Shown: positions 46,924-59,643 of the stretch, piece after piece | Layout: each line of letters starts with the position of its first letter | Position numbering within the stretch: the stretch's first letter is position 1 | From: Chrysopilus asiliformis | Lineage: Eukaryota; Arthropoda; Insecta; Diptera; Rhagionidae | Length of the DNA stretch: 64,000 nucleotides | Assembly (NCBI GenBank): GCA_964034945.1 | Contig: OZ035963.1 | Location: 2,885,828-2,949,827 of the forward strand | Reading direction: 5' to 3' | The notes under the pieces: model-generated | Databases searched by the model: none | What the model was told of the DNA's origin: nothing | Seen by the model: only the letters and a program-made list of their open reading frames with translations | Program-made: the position numbers and the translations under genes

Positions 46924-49900
46924 AATGTATTAAGGGATAATGTCTACCGGTTCCATACAAAAAATATGGGTTTCTTATTAGAAATGTCTAGTATTAGAAA
47001 CGATGAACGCAAAAGTAATTAATAATTTTCCGGAGATATCTCTTTTAAGTTCATAAAAACTTTTCAAAGTTGAAAATATTGAAAAATTCACGTGATTTGA
47101 AGCGAAAAGTGATGATCCATTTGGTTTGTTGGTGAAGTAGATTTAAATTTTACTGAAAGCATTGAAAAATGTTCTCAATTTATCGATGTTTTTGTTAAAA
47201 TTACTTTTCATAGGTTTAATACAAAAATTTCCTGGAGAAATATTACTTTTTTGTGACAAAAATTCCCCCATTTATGGTAATAAACTTTTAATGAGTCTCC
47301 AGTAATTATTCTGTGTGAGAAAAAAATTTCAAAATGCAGTTATCCCTTATCGAATTAACTTGAAGAGTGTAAAATCAATTTAAAATTTGAAATTAAGTTG
47401 CCTTCTTGTAATCAGTGCACGTAAATCAAAACGATAGAGAGGTGTACCTATATTTGATGTTTACACTGAAAAGGTCAAATTGACTTAATACCTCATCATT
47501 GATTCCAACGGATATCCTGTATGTCCAAGGACTTCCGTCTCAAAGCGGAAATGCTTTGTACAATGTAACGTACCTAATACGGCTTTATATGCAAATAGCA
47601 CGGAGCTATAGAGGAGACATAGGTTTTGAATTTATATCAACATCATGTACACAAATGTAAAACTTTCAAAATTCATTTCCCCCATTCAACCCCTCTTCCT
47701 AATAGCCATCATCATCATCTTATTGTCACAATCCACCCGACTATCCCGATTGCAACGTGCCTTCGATTGGCAAGGAATTCTGGCTGGCTGTTGCCAAAAG
47801 GGATATACTGTGAGATATGTGCGTCAAAGTTCAACCCCAAAAGTTAAAAGTAATGTTGAATAACAGGAAAGCGTATTATCGTCAAGGCCAGAGAAGTGGG
47901 AGGGAGGGGGGTTTAGCAGTATCCAACCGAAGGATTCATATTCAACGTAACTGGGAGGGAGGTCAGTTGGAGTTTCAGGACAAATGAAACAAATTTGATG
48001 ATGTATTGTTGCATTGGATGGACTTTGGATTTCATACCGAATCCTGTTTCCATATGTGAAGAGTTTTGTGCGTAAGCTCAGATGAATGCAAAATGGGAAC
48101 AGAAATAAGGATGGTACGACCGATAGAGGTATCAATTGTGATGAGTACGTGTTTGGAATTTTTCAATAGATAAGCCCGAAAGTGAATTATCTTTGGTTCA
48201 GGATATGTGATTTTCACAATGATATCCCCATCGATGTGATGTGAGATGTCCTGTCGTCGTTGGTCGTTTTTCCAAGAGTTCACAAATAGAAAATAGAAAA
48301 AAAACTCTGACTTATTGAAAGCAGCTTTAATCCCACTTCCGGCTGTCACATCATCATCATCGTCCGTTCGTCCATTTGTCTATATATGGTCGGAATATTT
48401 GTGAATCCGTATATGTATAATATGAAGAATTTCCAATCGATTCAATATGGTGGACTTCTGTTAAATGAAACGAATGATGATATAATTTCATGGAGTTTTG
48501 TTTGTTATTTCCCGCTCTAACGTTTATTTTTCCAGTCATGATGGATATTTTTTCTACACTTTTATTTTGTATGTGTGTTTTTTTTTTCTCCCGATTTTTC
48601 CACAACCTTTCCTTAGAATTGGTTTTATTGTATATTTTTTCTGTCGCATGCATTGAGAAAACCTCCTTGTTTAGATATTTGCAGAAAAGGATACCAGAAG
48701 TAGAAAGTGTTTGCTTAGGCCTCTCCATGGGTCCGGAACATAGCGGAACACAGTTTGGGGCTATTTTCGTTAGAAGGCGATCCCTGTGACAATCATGAAG
48801 ATGAAGATGATGATGGTGAACCAAAAGTATAGTTCAAGAATCCTTACAAGTATGAGGATTGGCACAAGTAGCTAAAGTGTGCACTAGCCACCATTTGAAA
48901 TCACTGATGGACTCTAATTTTATTTAGAACCTTTTATAACTGTTTGTGGAACCGTTCAATATTTTTAAAAACATTATAGTGTCTCCCCCTTCCCCTGAGG
49001 AAAGTCCCTTCGGAAAAATTTGGTACTTTGGGCAAAAAATAAATCTTTAAGAGTGAAAGAATTTGAAAACATCTTTAAGACTTTCGACCTTCGGCAAAGG
49101 AGGGGGGAGGTTGGTGAGGAGAACGGCTAAATTCCCTTGTAGCTTCTGTTTAAATCCTTGTTGTTCTTGATGTTAGTTCAAAGTTTCATGAAATTCTGCC
49201 CGATTAGTTTTGAGTTTTGCGGCAACAAATAAATCAGAATTTAAATTTTGACGCCATTCGTTTAAAAATTACCTAAACTAAAAATAAAAATACCTGAAAT
49301 CGTCTTTTTTAATAATTAAGCTTCCAAACTGCTGTTTGGGATGAAGGAGAAGCCTCAGGACTTTGACGATTTCAGTTTCGTAGACTTTGAGAAGGGAGAA
49401 AACGATGACGACAACGGGAGGACAGGACATTTCGGACAAATATTTTCGTTTCTTCACAACAAACATTTATCTTCCCCTCATTATTAGCTTTTGGTCCATT
49501 TCTTATCTTAAAAACAGGCGATTTTTAATGAAGCACGTAAAAGTTTTCTTTTTTTTTCTTGCCCTTCCATTTCTTTCCTTTTGCTTACTTTTTGTTGGAT
49601 TTGCCTTTATGTGTGTATACACCACTTGTAGTCATCCCTTATTCCTCGAGTTTATTTTAAAATAACTTTACGTGCTCGCACTGTGGAAATTGCCGGTCAC
49701 TGGACTTGGTCGCCTACAAAATCCGCCCTGTTTCAATTTGAACAAATAGAAATTTTCCGTTGGGTTCTGGTTTTATTCGAATTTCCCAGGGAATCGGAGT
49801 CGATCGGCTTTTGTTTATCCAAAATCTGATAACATTAAAAAATAAATATTAATCTCACTGGAAATGTTTGATGAATTTCTGTATTATGGATCGAGTTATT

Positions 49901-50263
49901 TGTTATTATTATTTTGTTGTGATTTTATGGAAATTAAAGTTTATATAACTGGAAATATAAGATTCGTACAATTTCGATGGGGATTGTGTAAATGGGGAAA
50001 AACAATATTTATAAATTATAAATAAGTTTGGAAAGAAGTTAAATATTAAAGCAATACGAATATTTGACCTTGATAGGGGTTTGTTTTTAGTCTTTTTTTG
50101 AATCTTGGGAGGATAAAAATGACGTACAATGAAATTTATTTTATAGATAGGTACTTAAGATATTTGGTTTTTAATTTAAGATGCTCAACTCGTATCAAAA
50201 GATTTTCAAATTTTCTCAAAAACAGCGTCATCGCAAAATCTATAAAAAAATTTTCTCTAAGTA
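46924..50263. other. unassigned stretch of about 3.3 kb
   Basis: The longest frame, 155 codons on the minus strand (48824-48357), starts with TTG, begins with a His-rich run from a (GAT)n microsatellite and has no domain. Nothing supported. Confidence 0.4.
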
Positions 50264-50271
50264 CTGTAGAC

Positions 50272-51157
50272 CAGCGTTTCTCAACCTTTCAGTATTCGCG
50301 GCCCAATTTTCAATCAAAATTGTCATCGCCCCCCCCCCCCTGCATACAATAAAATGTATACAATAATAACGTAATTTGAGTATTTTGGCGCTAAACCTAC
50401 ACTACTACCCTAATTTTAAACACAAATTACCAAGAAAACAGTAATTTATTGACATTTGGCAACACCGATCCTCAGCGTTGACAAAACAAGAATCCGGTGC
50501 CTTTTTATTGCTCTTGCGTCATTTTTGCGGTTTCGCGAGAAGTTGTTTTAACCCTGAAATCACAATGAACGCGAAACCGACGCGAAAGTGGCGCAGAAAC
50601 TGTCACTTAAAAGTTTGGTTCCCACAAATTGTTTGAAGTGAGCACAGTGAACGTATAGAACGCAGCTACAACGTAACCACAACGCAAAAGTTTGCAAACT
50701 TCTAACTTTGTCGCAGAATTCTGCGTTGACAGTTCATAAAGTGAGGTTGGAAAAATTTCGTTCGAGGAAAAATTGATAGCCTTAGTGCAAATAATAAAGA
50801 TAAAGACCAACAAAGCAAATTATCGTTTCAAAATTATCCATTTTTGTAATTTTTCCAAGTTTATATCACTTTATATTATGTCACTTGTACTACTTCACGA
50901 GCTGCCATTGTGCTCTGCCGCTAGAATTTTGCACTGCGTGACAATTCAGAGCGTTGTAGTTGCGTTGGTTTCGCGCTGGTTTCGCGTTCATTGTGCTCCA
51001 AGCGTAAGTTAATAAGTTAATTATTAAATATTATGTCGAAATGTATTTTGTTATGTATTTTCCTTTCAGTCAATTAATAAACTTTTTTAAATATTTTGTC
51101 TTGGATATGCTCGCGCCACCCCTTAAATGTACGCGCCCCACAGGTTGATAATCGCTG
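50272..51157. mobile_element. non-autonomous hAT element, 886 bp
   Basis: Termini CAGCGTTTCTCAACCT and AGGTTGATAATCGCTG are inverted repeats (14 of 16), flanked by an 8-bp target duplication CTGTAGAC / CTGTAGAG (7 of 8) at 50264-50271 and 51158-51165. The CAGnG...TCAACC end is characteristic of one large hAT group. A C-run (about 50329-50340) lies near the left end. It contains the inverted-repeat unit at 50561-50995. No transposase. Confidence 0.85.
50561..50995. mobile_element. Transib-like inverted-repeat unit nested in hAT
   Basis: CACAATGAACGCGAAACC at 50561 has its exact inverted copy ending at 50995. Similarity extends to 27 bp with two mismatches. The CACAATG start fits the CACWATG heptamer of Transib elements. 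No 5-bp target duplication is visible, so it could instead be an internal part of the surrounding hAT element. The interior has further CATTGTGCTC repeats. No coding. Confidence 0.5.
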
Positions 51158-51259
51158 CTGTAGAGAGAAAAAAATTAGTTTGAGTAGACGTTTTGCTCTT
51201 CTCAAACTAACGAAACGATATTCCGTAATTTTCCCATAAATGTCTATCTTAAGAACGTA

Positions 51260-51440
51260 CAGTAAAACCTCAATAAGTTGAAGTTGATGGGGGCGGATGA
51301 CTTATCGCGGATTTCCAATTATTGAGGTTCGACTTATTTAACCTCGATAAGTCGAACCTCAATAATTGGAAATCCGCGATAAACAAGAAACTTCCGAGTT
51401 ATCGAGGTGGCCGATGAGTCACAATGCCTAATAAAGTTTT
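51260..51440. mobile_element. pogo/Tigger-like MITE with perfect 35-bp inner palindrome
   Basis: Begins TA|CAGTAAAACCTCAATAAGTT, resembling termini of pogo-group elements. Inner arms 51303-51337 and 51347-51381 are exact inverted repeats around a 9-bp spacer. The right end (about 51431-51445, AAAGTTTTACAC) is only a weak match to the left terminus, so the boundary there is uncertain. Confidence 0.5.
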
Positions 51441-51489
51441 ACACAATCGTGATACCATATTTGTCACTAAGTTTATATGCTCTGGACTG

Positions 51490-51685
51490 CACTCAGAAAA
51501 ATGGAGGCTAACTCGACGACCTACATACGGCGTAATTGGCCTCGGGCAGGCGCGCGTTCGCCTGCATGTGGGCAAGTAAAACTGAGTTGACTTGTGGTCG
51601 GAGAAATTCTGAAATTAAGCCACCAGCAGGTGAAGTAGGGCATTGGGAGCTGCACGAGTTGACCTTAGATAGGTTAACTCTGACC
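51490..51685 (-). mobile_element. MITE family M1, truncated copy (left arm)
   Basis: Starts CACTCAGAAAAATGGAGGCT, the reverse complement of the M1 right end, and runs to GGTTAACTCTGACC, where the rest is missing. It faces the next copy, forming a long inverted repeat. Confidence 0.85.
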
Positions 51686-51693
51686 ACTCTGAC

Positions 51694-51940
51694 CATTCTT
51701 AAAAATGTTCTGGTCAACTTTTTGTCAGGTTAACTCTGACCTTACAGAGGATTCTGTAAGCCAGCTAGTGGTCAGAGTTAACCTATCTAAGGTCAACTCG
51801 TGCAGCTCCCAATGCCCTACTTCACCTGCTGGTGGCTTAATTTCAGAATTTCTCCGACCACAGGTCAACTCAGTTTTACTTGCCCACATGCAGGCGAACG
51901 CGCGCCTGCCCGAGGCCAATTACGCCGTATGTAGGTCGTT
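51694..51940 (+). mobile_element. MITE family M1, truncated copy (right arm)
   Basis: Begins with a decayed terminus (CATTCTTAAAAATG in place of CACTCAGAAAAATG) and matches M1 up to CCGTATGTAGGTCGT, where it stops about 35 bp short of the usual right end. Together with 51490-51685 it makes a head-to-head pair. Confidence 0.85.
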
Positions 51941-54162
51941 TTGTGAAAAATTGCATATAACTTGACAGGTTTTCGAAATGTTTTTTTTACACATTTTTCC
52001 GAAACTAAATATTGCAGAGGACAGTTTTCTGTTGATCACAACTGATGTTTTAAATTTAATTCCAACAACATAACCAAAAAAAAAAACTCCTAATGTATCT
52101 AAATTATTCATTTTCAATATCGAAAAACAACTAGATGCATAAAGCACTTGAAGTTAAATGTTTCAAATTGATATTAAATATCGGTGAAATTAAAGGAAAT
52201 TGTAGGAAATACTAAAATTCGCTCAAAAGCCACTTGATTCATATTGAAATGTATCTTAGGAGCATAAGAAAACATTTCTCGAAGGCATTACTTGGAAACC
52301 CTTAAGGAAATGAAAACAAAGTGCGGAACAAGAGGAAAAACGAATCAAATTAAATTTTCAGAATCAGTGATGCACAAAAGATGGTTTGGACAAGTGCTTC
52401 TCATCTGGAATAGAATGGAGTGGAAGCGAATTGGAATAGAATTCGGGTAGAATGCTTTCCTATAACTACACGGTAAACTTTAGGGACATGTAGTGTGGAA
52501 AGTCGGTAAGTATATATATACGTTAAAGAGCTATACGTAGATCAACAATATAGACTATTATAACCGTATGTATAAACATGAAGTAGGACAGTCAGCTAAC
52601 AGTAGCGATACCAGAAAGATCTAATATTTTCATAAATCTCAAGTGTGTACTTTTCATACCTCCTTTCTATACCATCAAGCTAAGATGGAATCCTTAGCCA
52701 TTCCTTGCGCCACCCCTGACGTGGCACAGTGGGGTAGAAGAAGAAATGCTTATAGAGATTGAGATTGGAAGAAGCATTCATAACTACTCGTATATGTGCT
52801 ATCCTTCTTGACACTTACACAAACAGTGAAGCCAACTGAAGATGCCGCTATCGTAATAAAAGTCCTTCTTTCATCCTCGGGGCAGTGGCATGATTCCTAC
52901 CAAGGAGTCCCTCGCATTCAGTCTTTGGATTCACTTCGTATCTAATGGTTTCCTTCAAGGTACATTTGTGAAAGTAAAGCCAAAGCAACAAAATAAAAAA
53001 AGATTCCTCCAGCATAACAACAACCAACAAGAAAAAAACAAGATTTAAGTAGGACGAGTGTAAGGAGATTGGAATGTTACCTAAATAAAAGTAAAAATCT
53101 CTAACTGAAGAAGTCGAGGGATATTTCCTTAAATTATGTACAAATTGTATTTCGCCATTCAACTTTCCCGGTTCATGGCTTTCTATACTTTCTAGAATTC
53201 AAGAGTTTTTTTTCCTACCTCTCCTCGTTTCTCGTTCGCTCTTCAATTTATTTTTGTGTACTTGTTCCAGTCGCTTTTTTATACTCAAAAGTGGGCCAAG
53301 GGTGCGTGCGTGTACAAATGCAGAATCATATCCTTAAGGATATAGCAAAACTTGGCAAACGGGGGAGGGGGGAACCTGGTGAGCAACAACACATATAGTG
53401 GGCAAATCTGATTCATTGATGTTATTTGCCGTAGGAGGAGGCTTTTAGGAGATGCGATTTCAACCCAAAAATTGGCATGAATCGGGGGTTGATATGTTTT
53501 TGTGAGAGCGCTTGAAATCAAATTATGGAAACAATATTCCACCATTAGGTTCAAGTAGATGGAAAAATATTGCCAATTTATGATCAGCATCTTTTGCCTT
53601 TTTTCACATTCCCGATCCCCACATTCAGTCTATAGTCCCGAAGTCATTTTGTTGTTGCAAGTACATGCCATTTGCCTCCACAATCTCTTCCCAGTCGATA
53701 TGTTTTTAGTTTATGTCGTATACAAAAACGCTTATCCTCACTCCACGTGCACAACGCCTGCTTTTGACTCGATAGAAGTACATTTCGCGTAGCAACTTGT
53801 GTTGTAAAATTTTTGTTACAAGGTCAGATTTATCTCTGAATTTATGCAAAATATTTTGGTTTGAAAGTCGAAAAATAGTTTAAATGGTCTATGTGAGAGA
53901 CATTTATTTAGATAAAATATTCCTGCGGCGCAATTTTTGTTGTGTACCGAAGAACAAACATACTCTTTTTATAAAATTACAATCAAAGACTGAGTCACAA
54001 TCAAATACTGAGTTAGAAGCTTTTATTTATTTCCCTTTATGAAATAAAATCCCAAAATCAAATATTTTTTTTAAGTATTTTTATGTAATTTGTGAAAATA
54101 ATAAAATTGCATTTTTCGGCTTGTCAAAGTTTTGTACGGAGGCGTCGATATGTACTGTACTA
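51941..54162. other. unassigned stretch
   Basis: Several frames of 75-104 codons without recognised content. Nothing else seen. Confidence 0.4.
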
Positions 54163-54434
54163 CACTCAGAAAAATGTCCAGGTCAACTTTTTGTCAGGTT
54201 AACTCTGACCTTACAGAGGTGTCTGTAAGCCAGCTAGCGGTCAGAGTTAACCTATCTAAGGTCAACTCGTGCAGCTTCCAATGCCCTACTTCACCTGCTG
54301 GTGGCTTCATTTCAGAATTTCTCCGACCACAGGTCAACTCAGTTTTACTTGCCCACATGCAGGCGAACGCGCGCCTGCCCGAGGCCAATTACGCCGTATG
54401 TAGGTCGTCGAGTTAGCCTCCATTTTTCTGAGTG
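54163..54434 (+). mobile_element. MITE family M1, 272 bp
   Basis: Exact 14-bp inverted termini and TA on both flanks (54161-54162 and 54435-54436), the clearest target duplication in the family here. Internal inverted repeat GGTTAACTCTGACC (54197-54210) with GGTCAGAGTTAACC (54239-54252). Nearly identical to the copies at 25947 and 29845, which indicates recent spread. Confidence 0.92.
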
Positions 54435-56110
54435 TAGTTTAATCTAATCATTCGTATTAGCTTAGATACAGTAACTTTTTTTTAAAACAAAATATAAATT
54501 CAAAAATTTGATTTTCGACATTGTAAGCTTTGTTACATTCAATTACCTTCGAACTTGCCAACTCAATTTTGATACATGCAAAAAGTTTAAAGTGCTTTTA
54601 TCGTGTTAAACGTTTTATCCTTTTAACCCTCTCCCTCACTCGGTAACGTTCATTACCGTCGACAACTATTATTTTATTTGACAGTTAACTTCCATCCCAG
54701 ACTTTATTTTTTATCAAAAAATCTACATGTACGAAAATTTAATGTGTGTCCTTCGGTTTGGCAGGGATATGATGGTCCAAGCACTTAACTATCATTTTGT
54801 TACACGGAAAATCGCCCCCAGATAAAAAAAAACCGATAAACGAATTTTCCAAACCTAAAATAAAAGAGAAAAAATGAAAAAGCAAAAGGGAAGACCAAGA
54901 ACAAGATGAGGTTGAAAGGGAAAAAAATCCGAAATTTATAGATGAGTATCAGGCGCTGGGAATGTCCTTTCGTGCCCATGAATATTCATGCTATTTTGGT
55001 GAGGAGAAAGAGGCGAGCAATTAATTCCTATTTTGCATTTAAAATTTTGTTTATCTTTTAACAAAAGTGAGTACACATATAAATTTTATGATTTTACAGT
55101 GTTGTTAGGTTTTATAAAATATATTTTATGAATATTTACCACCGACGAACCTAACCTAAAGCACTGGCAAGTAACAGAGGGTTGTGTGGTGGTGGTGATG
55201 GTCGGCAGCACGATGGCGATGGTGTCTCGAGTTGCCTAAAACCTAAAACCGAAACAATCACCCCCAAAAGATATTCAATTTAGGCGTAGGGCCCGAGTCG
55301 ACCTGACCGAGCCATACTTTTTGTTGGCTGGAGCGACAGTAATGAGCAAATGAGAATTTTTCATTTGGTCCTTTTTGTGCTGTGCGCGCCGGTACCATGG
55401 ACGGTAAGAGGATCCACTCTACTACCTTTCGTATATTATGCTAGGTCCCATTGTCAACATAAGGTGGAATTAGAAACCATGTGATAACCTCGATGGAAGC
55501 TTCTTCAGTTTCGGGATTTTATAAAATGCACCCCCAATAAATGTTAAGGACGTAACTGGGATCAAATTTGCCACAATCAACTGGTTGTCGCTGGATTTAG
55601 CATGCTTTACCAACTAGCTTGAGGGAGGTGGGAGGTAAAACGGTGGTCCGAAGTTTTGGGTTTATTTATACCATTTTAGATTTATACTCGGTGATAAAAT
55701 TTAATGAATTTCGTTTGCCCTTAGTCCATGTTTTACATTTAATCAAAAGTATTTTAGTAAGATTGGGTTTAGAAATGTGGGGTGATTCAAGCGTAAGTGC
55801 TTGTGCTGGAGGTTAAGTAAAAAAAAAATCTTCGCCAAAGTAAACTCCATCAGTGTTATGGTTTCAGTGGTAATGAACTTCTGAACCTACCTAATCGTGC
55901 TTTGTGTTCTTAAGCAATTTATTGCACGGTAATATTAAAAGGACAGTAATGAGGACTCAGTAATGAGGAATTGGTAAATGATTGTTGAAAATCACTAGTT
56001 TTCTTTATGAAAATTAAAATAAAATTAATGGAAATATTGAAATTAGGGGTTGTTCATAAAATACGTTAATTTTTGCCATTTCAAACCCCCTTCCATCATT
56101 AAACTTTAAC
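54435..56110. other. unassigned stretch
   Basis: TTAACCCTCTCCCTCAC at 54623 followed by GGTAACGTTCATTACC looks like one end of a piggyBac-like element, but no matching second end was found. A tRNA-like pair is listed at 55550-55620. No gene. Confidence 0.3.
55550..55620 (-). other. tRNA-like segment, possible SINE head
   Basis: On the minus strand, AAGCTAGTTGGTAAAGCATG resembles a tRNA D-arm with A box, and ATTTGATCCCAG about 45 bases on resembles a B box. No complete tRNA fold and no terminator were recognised. Confidence 0.25.
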
Positions 56111-56298
56111 AAACACACTTGAATTAATTCGAGCAGACACATAGGTATGTACTGACCGAATTATGCATGCTCGAATTAACTCGAGTATAGTGTAGTAGGA
56201 TATTTTATCAAACTTTAACCGTTTGTTTGTGTATGCATCTGCCTGTAAAGACAATTTTGCCAGTATGTCCCGCTCGAGTTAATTCGAGTTTGTTTATT
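56111..56298. repeat. palindromic unit with GAATTAATTCGAG boxes
   Basis: CTTGAATTAATTCGAGC (about 56118), CTCGAATTAACTCGAG (56170-56185) and CTCGAGTTAATTCGAG (56273-56288) are copies of one self-complementary box. The outer two, with AACAAAC / GTTTGTT beyond them, form an inverted repeat. Possibly a MITE. Confidence 0.5.
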
Positions 56299-59150
56299 AA
56301 GGAGAGTTTTCAGGAGATTCTTAAGAAATTGACAATAAAATTAAAACCGTCAAATTTTTTTTTCTCAAAAACAGTGATTTTTTTTTTCTTAAATCCTGAA
56401 ATATCTAAAAATATCTTCCGTGTGGATGAAATCCATAAGATTTACACGATTTGGTATACTAATAGGTTCAAAAAGGCCAATGATCTCAAATTATTTAACG
56501 ATTCAAAAGCCGTCATCATATAATTTCTCATATTGCACCCCAAAAATACTATTTTAGCGTTTTTTATGTACAACTCGGGGTAAATTGTCTGATGGTAGCA
56601 CGCGAAATGAAAGGAAAACAATAAAAAAGGGACGAAATCGACGATGATGGCAAGAGAAGGAGAAAAGCTGGTAAACGTGCTAGAACCTTTTTAGTCAATT
56701 TCTGGTAATAAATTCGGCAAGGCGGATATGTGAAATGAAATCGAGTGTAATAATTGACTTCCAGCGAAGAAAAATGTCAAGAAAAACACCCTGCCACAGA
56801 TCCGAAAATGCGAATGGAAAATGGTGATGACGACTGGGATCCACTGAACAAATGAGCGAATGAACGAGACAAAATAAAACGTAATCAGGAAGTCAAAAGT
56901 TTTTTCAACGTCCTGGAAGTAATCGCGAAATACCCTACGTGAAAATTTCGGATCGAATTTTGATAGCGTTTTTTTTTATTCCAATTGGAATTTAATGTAT
57001 GGAAAATCTAAAAATGTATGAAATATAACACAAAAAATTCCGATAACGCATGACGATGAGAGGAGGCAGAAAGATAGGAGGGGGACAGTCAACCAAATCT
57101 ACCGCGGAATCATATATAACTCACGTGGCGCCAAGATGCGAGTTGTATTTAACTTACGCGCCAGTTAACATGTTAAATTTTCGCGACTTTTAGCACCTTT
57201 TGACAGACATACGGAGAATCAGTCGGAGAGCCATAAATCAAAGTATATTTATTCACATGGGGTATACAAAAGCCTCTTCCGAACTAAAGGTTAAGCGGTT
57301 TGGATTATATATAAATAGATAGTGTGATGAACCTAAATTTCAGCTAATTTTAGGAATTCATATGGAACGGGAGGCGCCACCAGACATTGGCACGAAATTC
57401 CATTCGGTTTGATTTGGAGAGCGGAAAGGCTCATAAAATTGATAGAATATAAGTTAAATGCACGCGATTTCGGTAACCGAGAGGCCTATTGCAAGATATA
57501 TTATAAATATGCAATGTTATATTTTTTTCAAAGGCTCTATAAAATCACACGTAGCCTCCATCATTTAGACCGCATAGGTTTCCATTCTAATTTCCATCAA
57601 CGCTTTCGAATCTTTCCCATCTATGAGTATTAGGTATAAGCGAAAAAAAGCCTTTATTCGTGTACAAATTCAGCGCTGAAAAATTTCCACCCTCACCGTT
57701 GAATCCATCGCAGTTTCCAATATCAACCGATTTAACAACGCTGCCGTCTTATTTTACAGTGTCTTGGATCTATTTATGCAAAAACGGAAGAAGAAGAAGA
57801 AGAAAAGACGTTGAACGTTACCAGAACACAAAACCCACACACAAACAAATGGCGAGAATCCCACCACATCACAGTTCAGTTTGGGGATGATTTTTTCCCG
57901 TCTTGGAATTTTTTTTTTTTGGGTTGCGAGTGAAATTCTAATAATGGGCGAAAGTACATGAAACGAAGAAGTAGAGAGCAGCAAAATACAAATAAAAAAA
58001 ATAGAAAATTCAAATATGTCAGAATAATGTGTTATCGATTTCCGATTTCCAGCACATTTCCATATATGAATGTTTTTGATGTTCGGAAGATGTTTCCTTA
58101 TATTTCTTCGTCCTTTCACCATACCGCTTACATTTACAACGGCTCTTACACATGACTGTGTTTTGTGCCCTCTAAACAGTAAATATATGCACATCTATCG
58201 CTAAAATTATAACTATATGATGCCCGTCCGCCGTAGATATCCTTGTATACGTCATCGGCCGCCTACATAGCAAGCAAGCAATCGTATAAAAAGGACTTTG
58301 TGGCATTGTACACCACCACCATCGACATCCACTCAATGCTATCGACATCACCATAATACAACATGCTATTGTAAATATACATCATTGAGGAGGGATAGTT
58401 AGAGAAAGAGTGGGTGGAGTGGGTGAATGGCTGGATGGATGTTGCAAAACGTGGGAATCATTGAAACATATACAACGTGTGGTAGTTGTGTGGAGAATGT
58501 GAGGTTGGGGGCGATTTCAAATTGAACTAATGGGATTCCGGGGAGGAAGAGCTTATCCTGACAGAAATGAGAAACGGATGGTGATCAGGACAGTGGCATC
58601 AATGGCGATAATAATAACCGAGTTCAATTTATGCTTGCACACATGCATGCCACATAAGTTTACCCATTGTTTCATAAATAGTACATCATGGCTGCATAAC
58701 TTCGCAACTAGTTATGTTCGTTATGTCAACATTTGACCGCAGTTGCCCTTTTGATTCGAGTTGGCAATGTTTCTTATTCTCTGCTTGATGCTCGGATTGT
58801 GTTTGTAATTTTGCTATATTTTTTTCGAAAGTGTGAAACTTGCTTTAAGGACGTTGCGAAGGACAAATATTTTCCTTTTTAGATGGCGGTTTTTTGATAA
58901 AAGTACTATCCTTTAGCGCTCTTCAAAAAAATATGTCACAGATTTCGGTCACGTTTGGTATTCGATAACCGTGTTTAATTCTTTCATTGGGATAGGGTGA
59001 CCATATACGAATTCTGGACAGAGTCGGTGAGAAGTAGCGAAAAAGGGAGCCTCTAAATTATGCAAAGCGGCGCCCGCGAAAAAGTTATATTAAGGCCCCA
59101 CTCGTTTCCAAAGTTTTTATTTCACTTTTTATTATATGATACTAGCTTGC
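56299..59150. other. unassigned stretch
   Basis: The minus-strand frame of 146 codons at 58194-57754 starts with ATG and has a hydrophobic stretch, but its end is a poly-Phe run from a (GAA)n microsatellite and no domain is recognised. No gene supported. Confidence 0.35.
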
Positions 59151-59643
59151 ATACCCATCGTTGTCGGGTTAAGTTTTTTAAATTTTTTTTTTTTTTTTAT
59201 GGTCTATGTTGGAGCTAAACTTGAGGCGAATCGGCTCGGTAGTTTCCCCGCGAAAGGGTAACATAGAGGAAGAGCTAAGTTTCGAGATCACTTTACCCCC
59301 TCCCCTTACTCCCCCACATCTCGGCAACTTTTTAATGGGTCTATGTTGGTGCTGGACCCTCGACGAACATTTATGCTAAATTTCAGGCTAATCGGTTCAG
59401 TAGTTTCCCCGGGAAAGAGTAACATAGAGGGAAAACTAAGTTTCGAGATAACTTTACCCCCTCCCCTTACTCCCCCCATCATGAGCGCTACTTTTCCGTA
59501 TGCCTATATTGGAACCAGAACTACCACAGACACTCGTGCCAAATTTCAAGTCAATCGGTTGAGCTGTTTTTGCCTGAAAGAGGAACAGACAGACAGACAG
59601 ACAGACACCAACTTAGTATGGTATCATATAAAAGTATATTAGA
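59151..59643 (-). mobile_element. non-autonomous Helitron-like element, copy 4
   Basis: On the minus strand it starts TCTAATATACTTTT after an A, passes a (TCTG)n run and the shared GATTGACTTGAAATTTGGCA segment, has about two and a half internal repeat units, and ends GGGTATGCAAGCTAGT like copy 1. The base after CTAGT is A. No coding. Confidence 0.6.

Noticed and set aside
48357..48824. 155-codon minus-strand frame
   Set aside because: Starts at TTG, and its His-rich beginning comes from a GAT microsatellite. No similarity recognised.
25978..54388. A 64-codon frame conserved at 25978-26172, 29876-30070, 51725-51919 and 54194-54388 (and inverted at 51536)
   Set aside because: Conservation follows from the near-identity of the M1 MITE DNA. 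Substitutions are not biased to codon third positions and the frame begins at a non-ATG-like position in the middle of the element.
54623..54660. Complete piggyBac-like element starting at TTAACCCTCTCCC
   Set aside because: Only one end is visible. No inverted partner with TTAA was found downstream or upstream.
57754..58194. 146-codon minus-strand frame with hydrophobic stretch
   Set aside because: Contains microsatellite-derived poly-Phe and no domain. A hydrophobic run in AT-rich DNA is not evidence of a gene.
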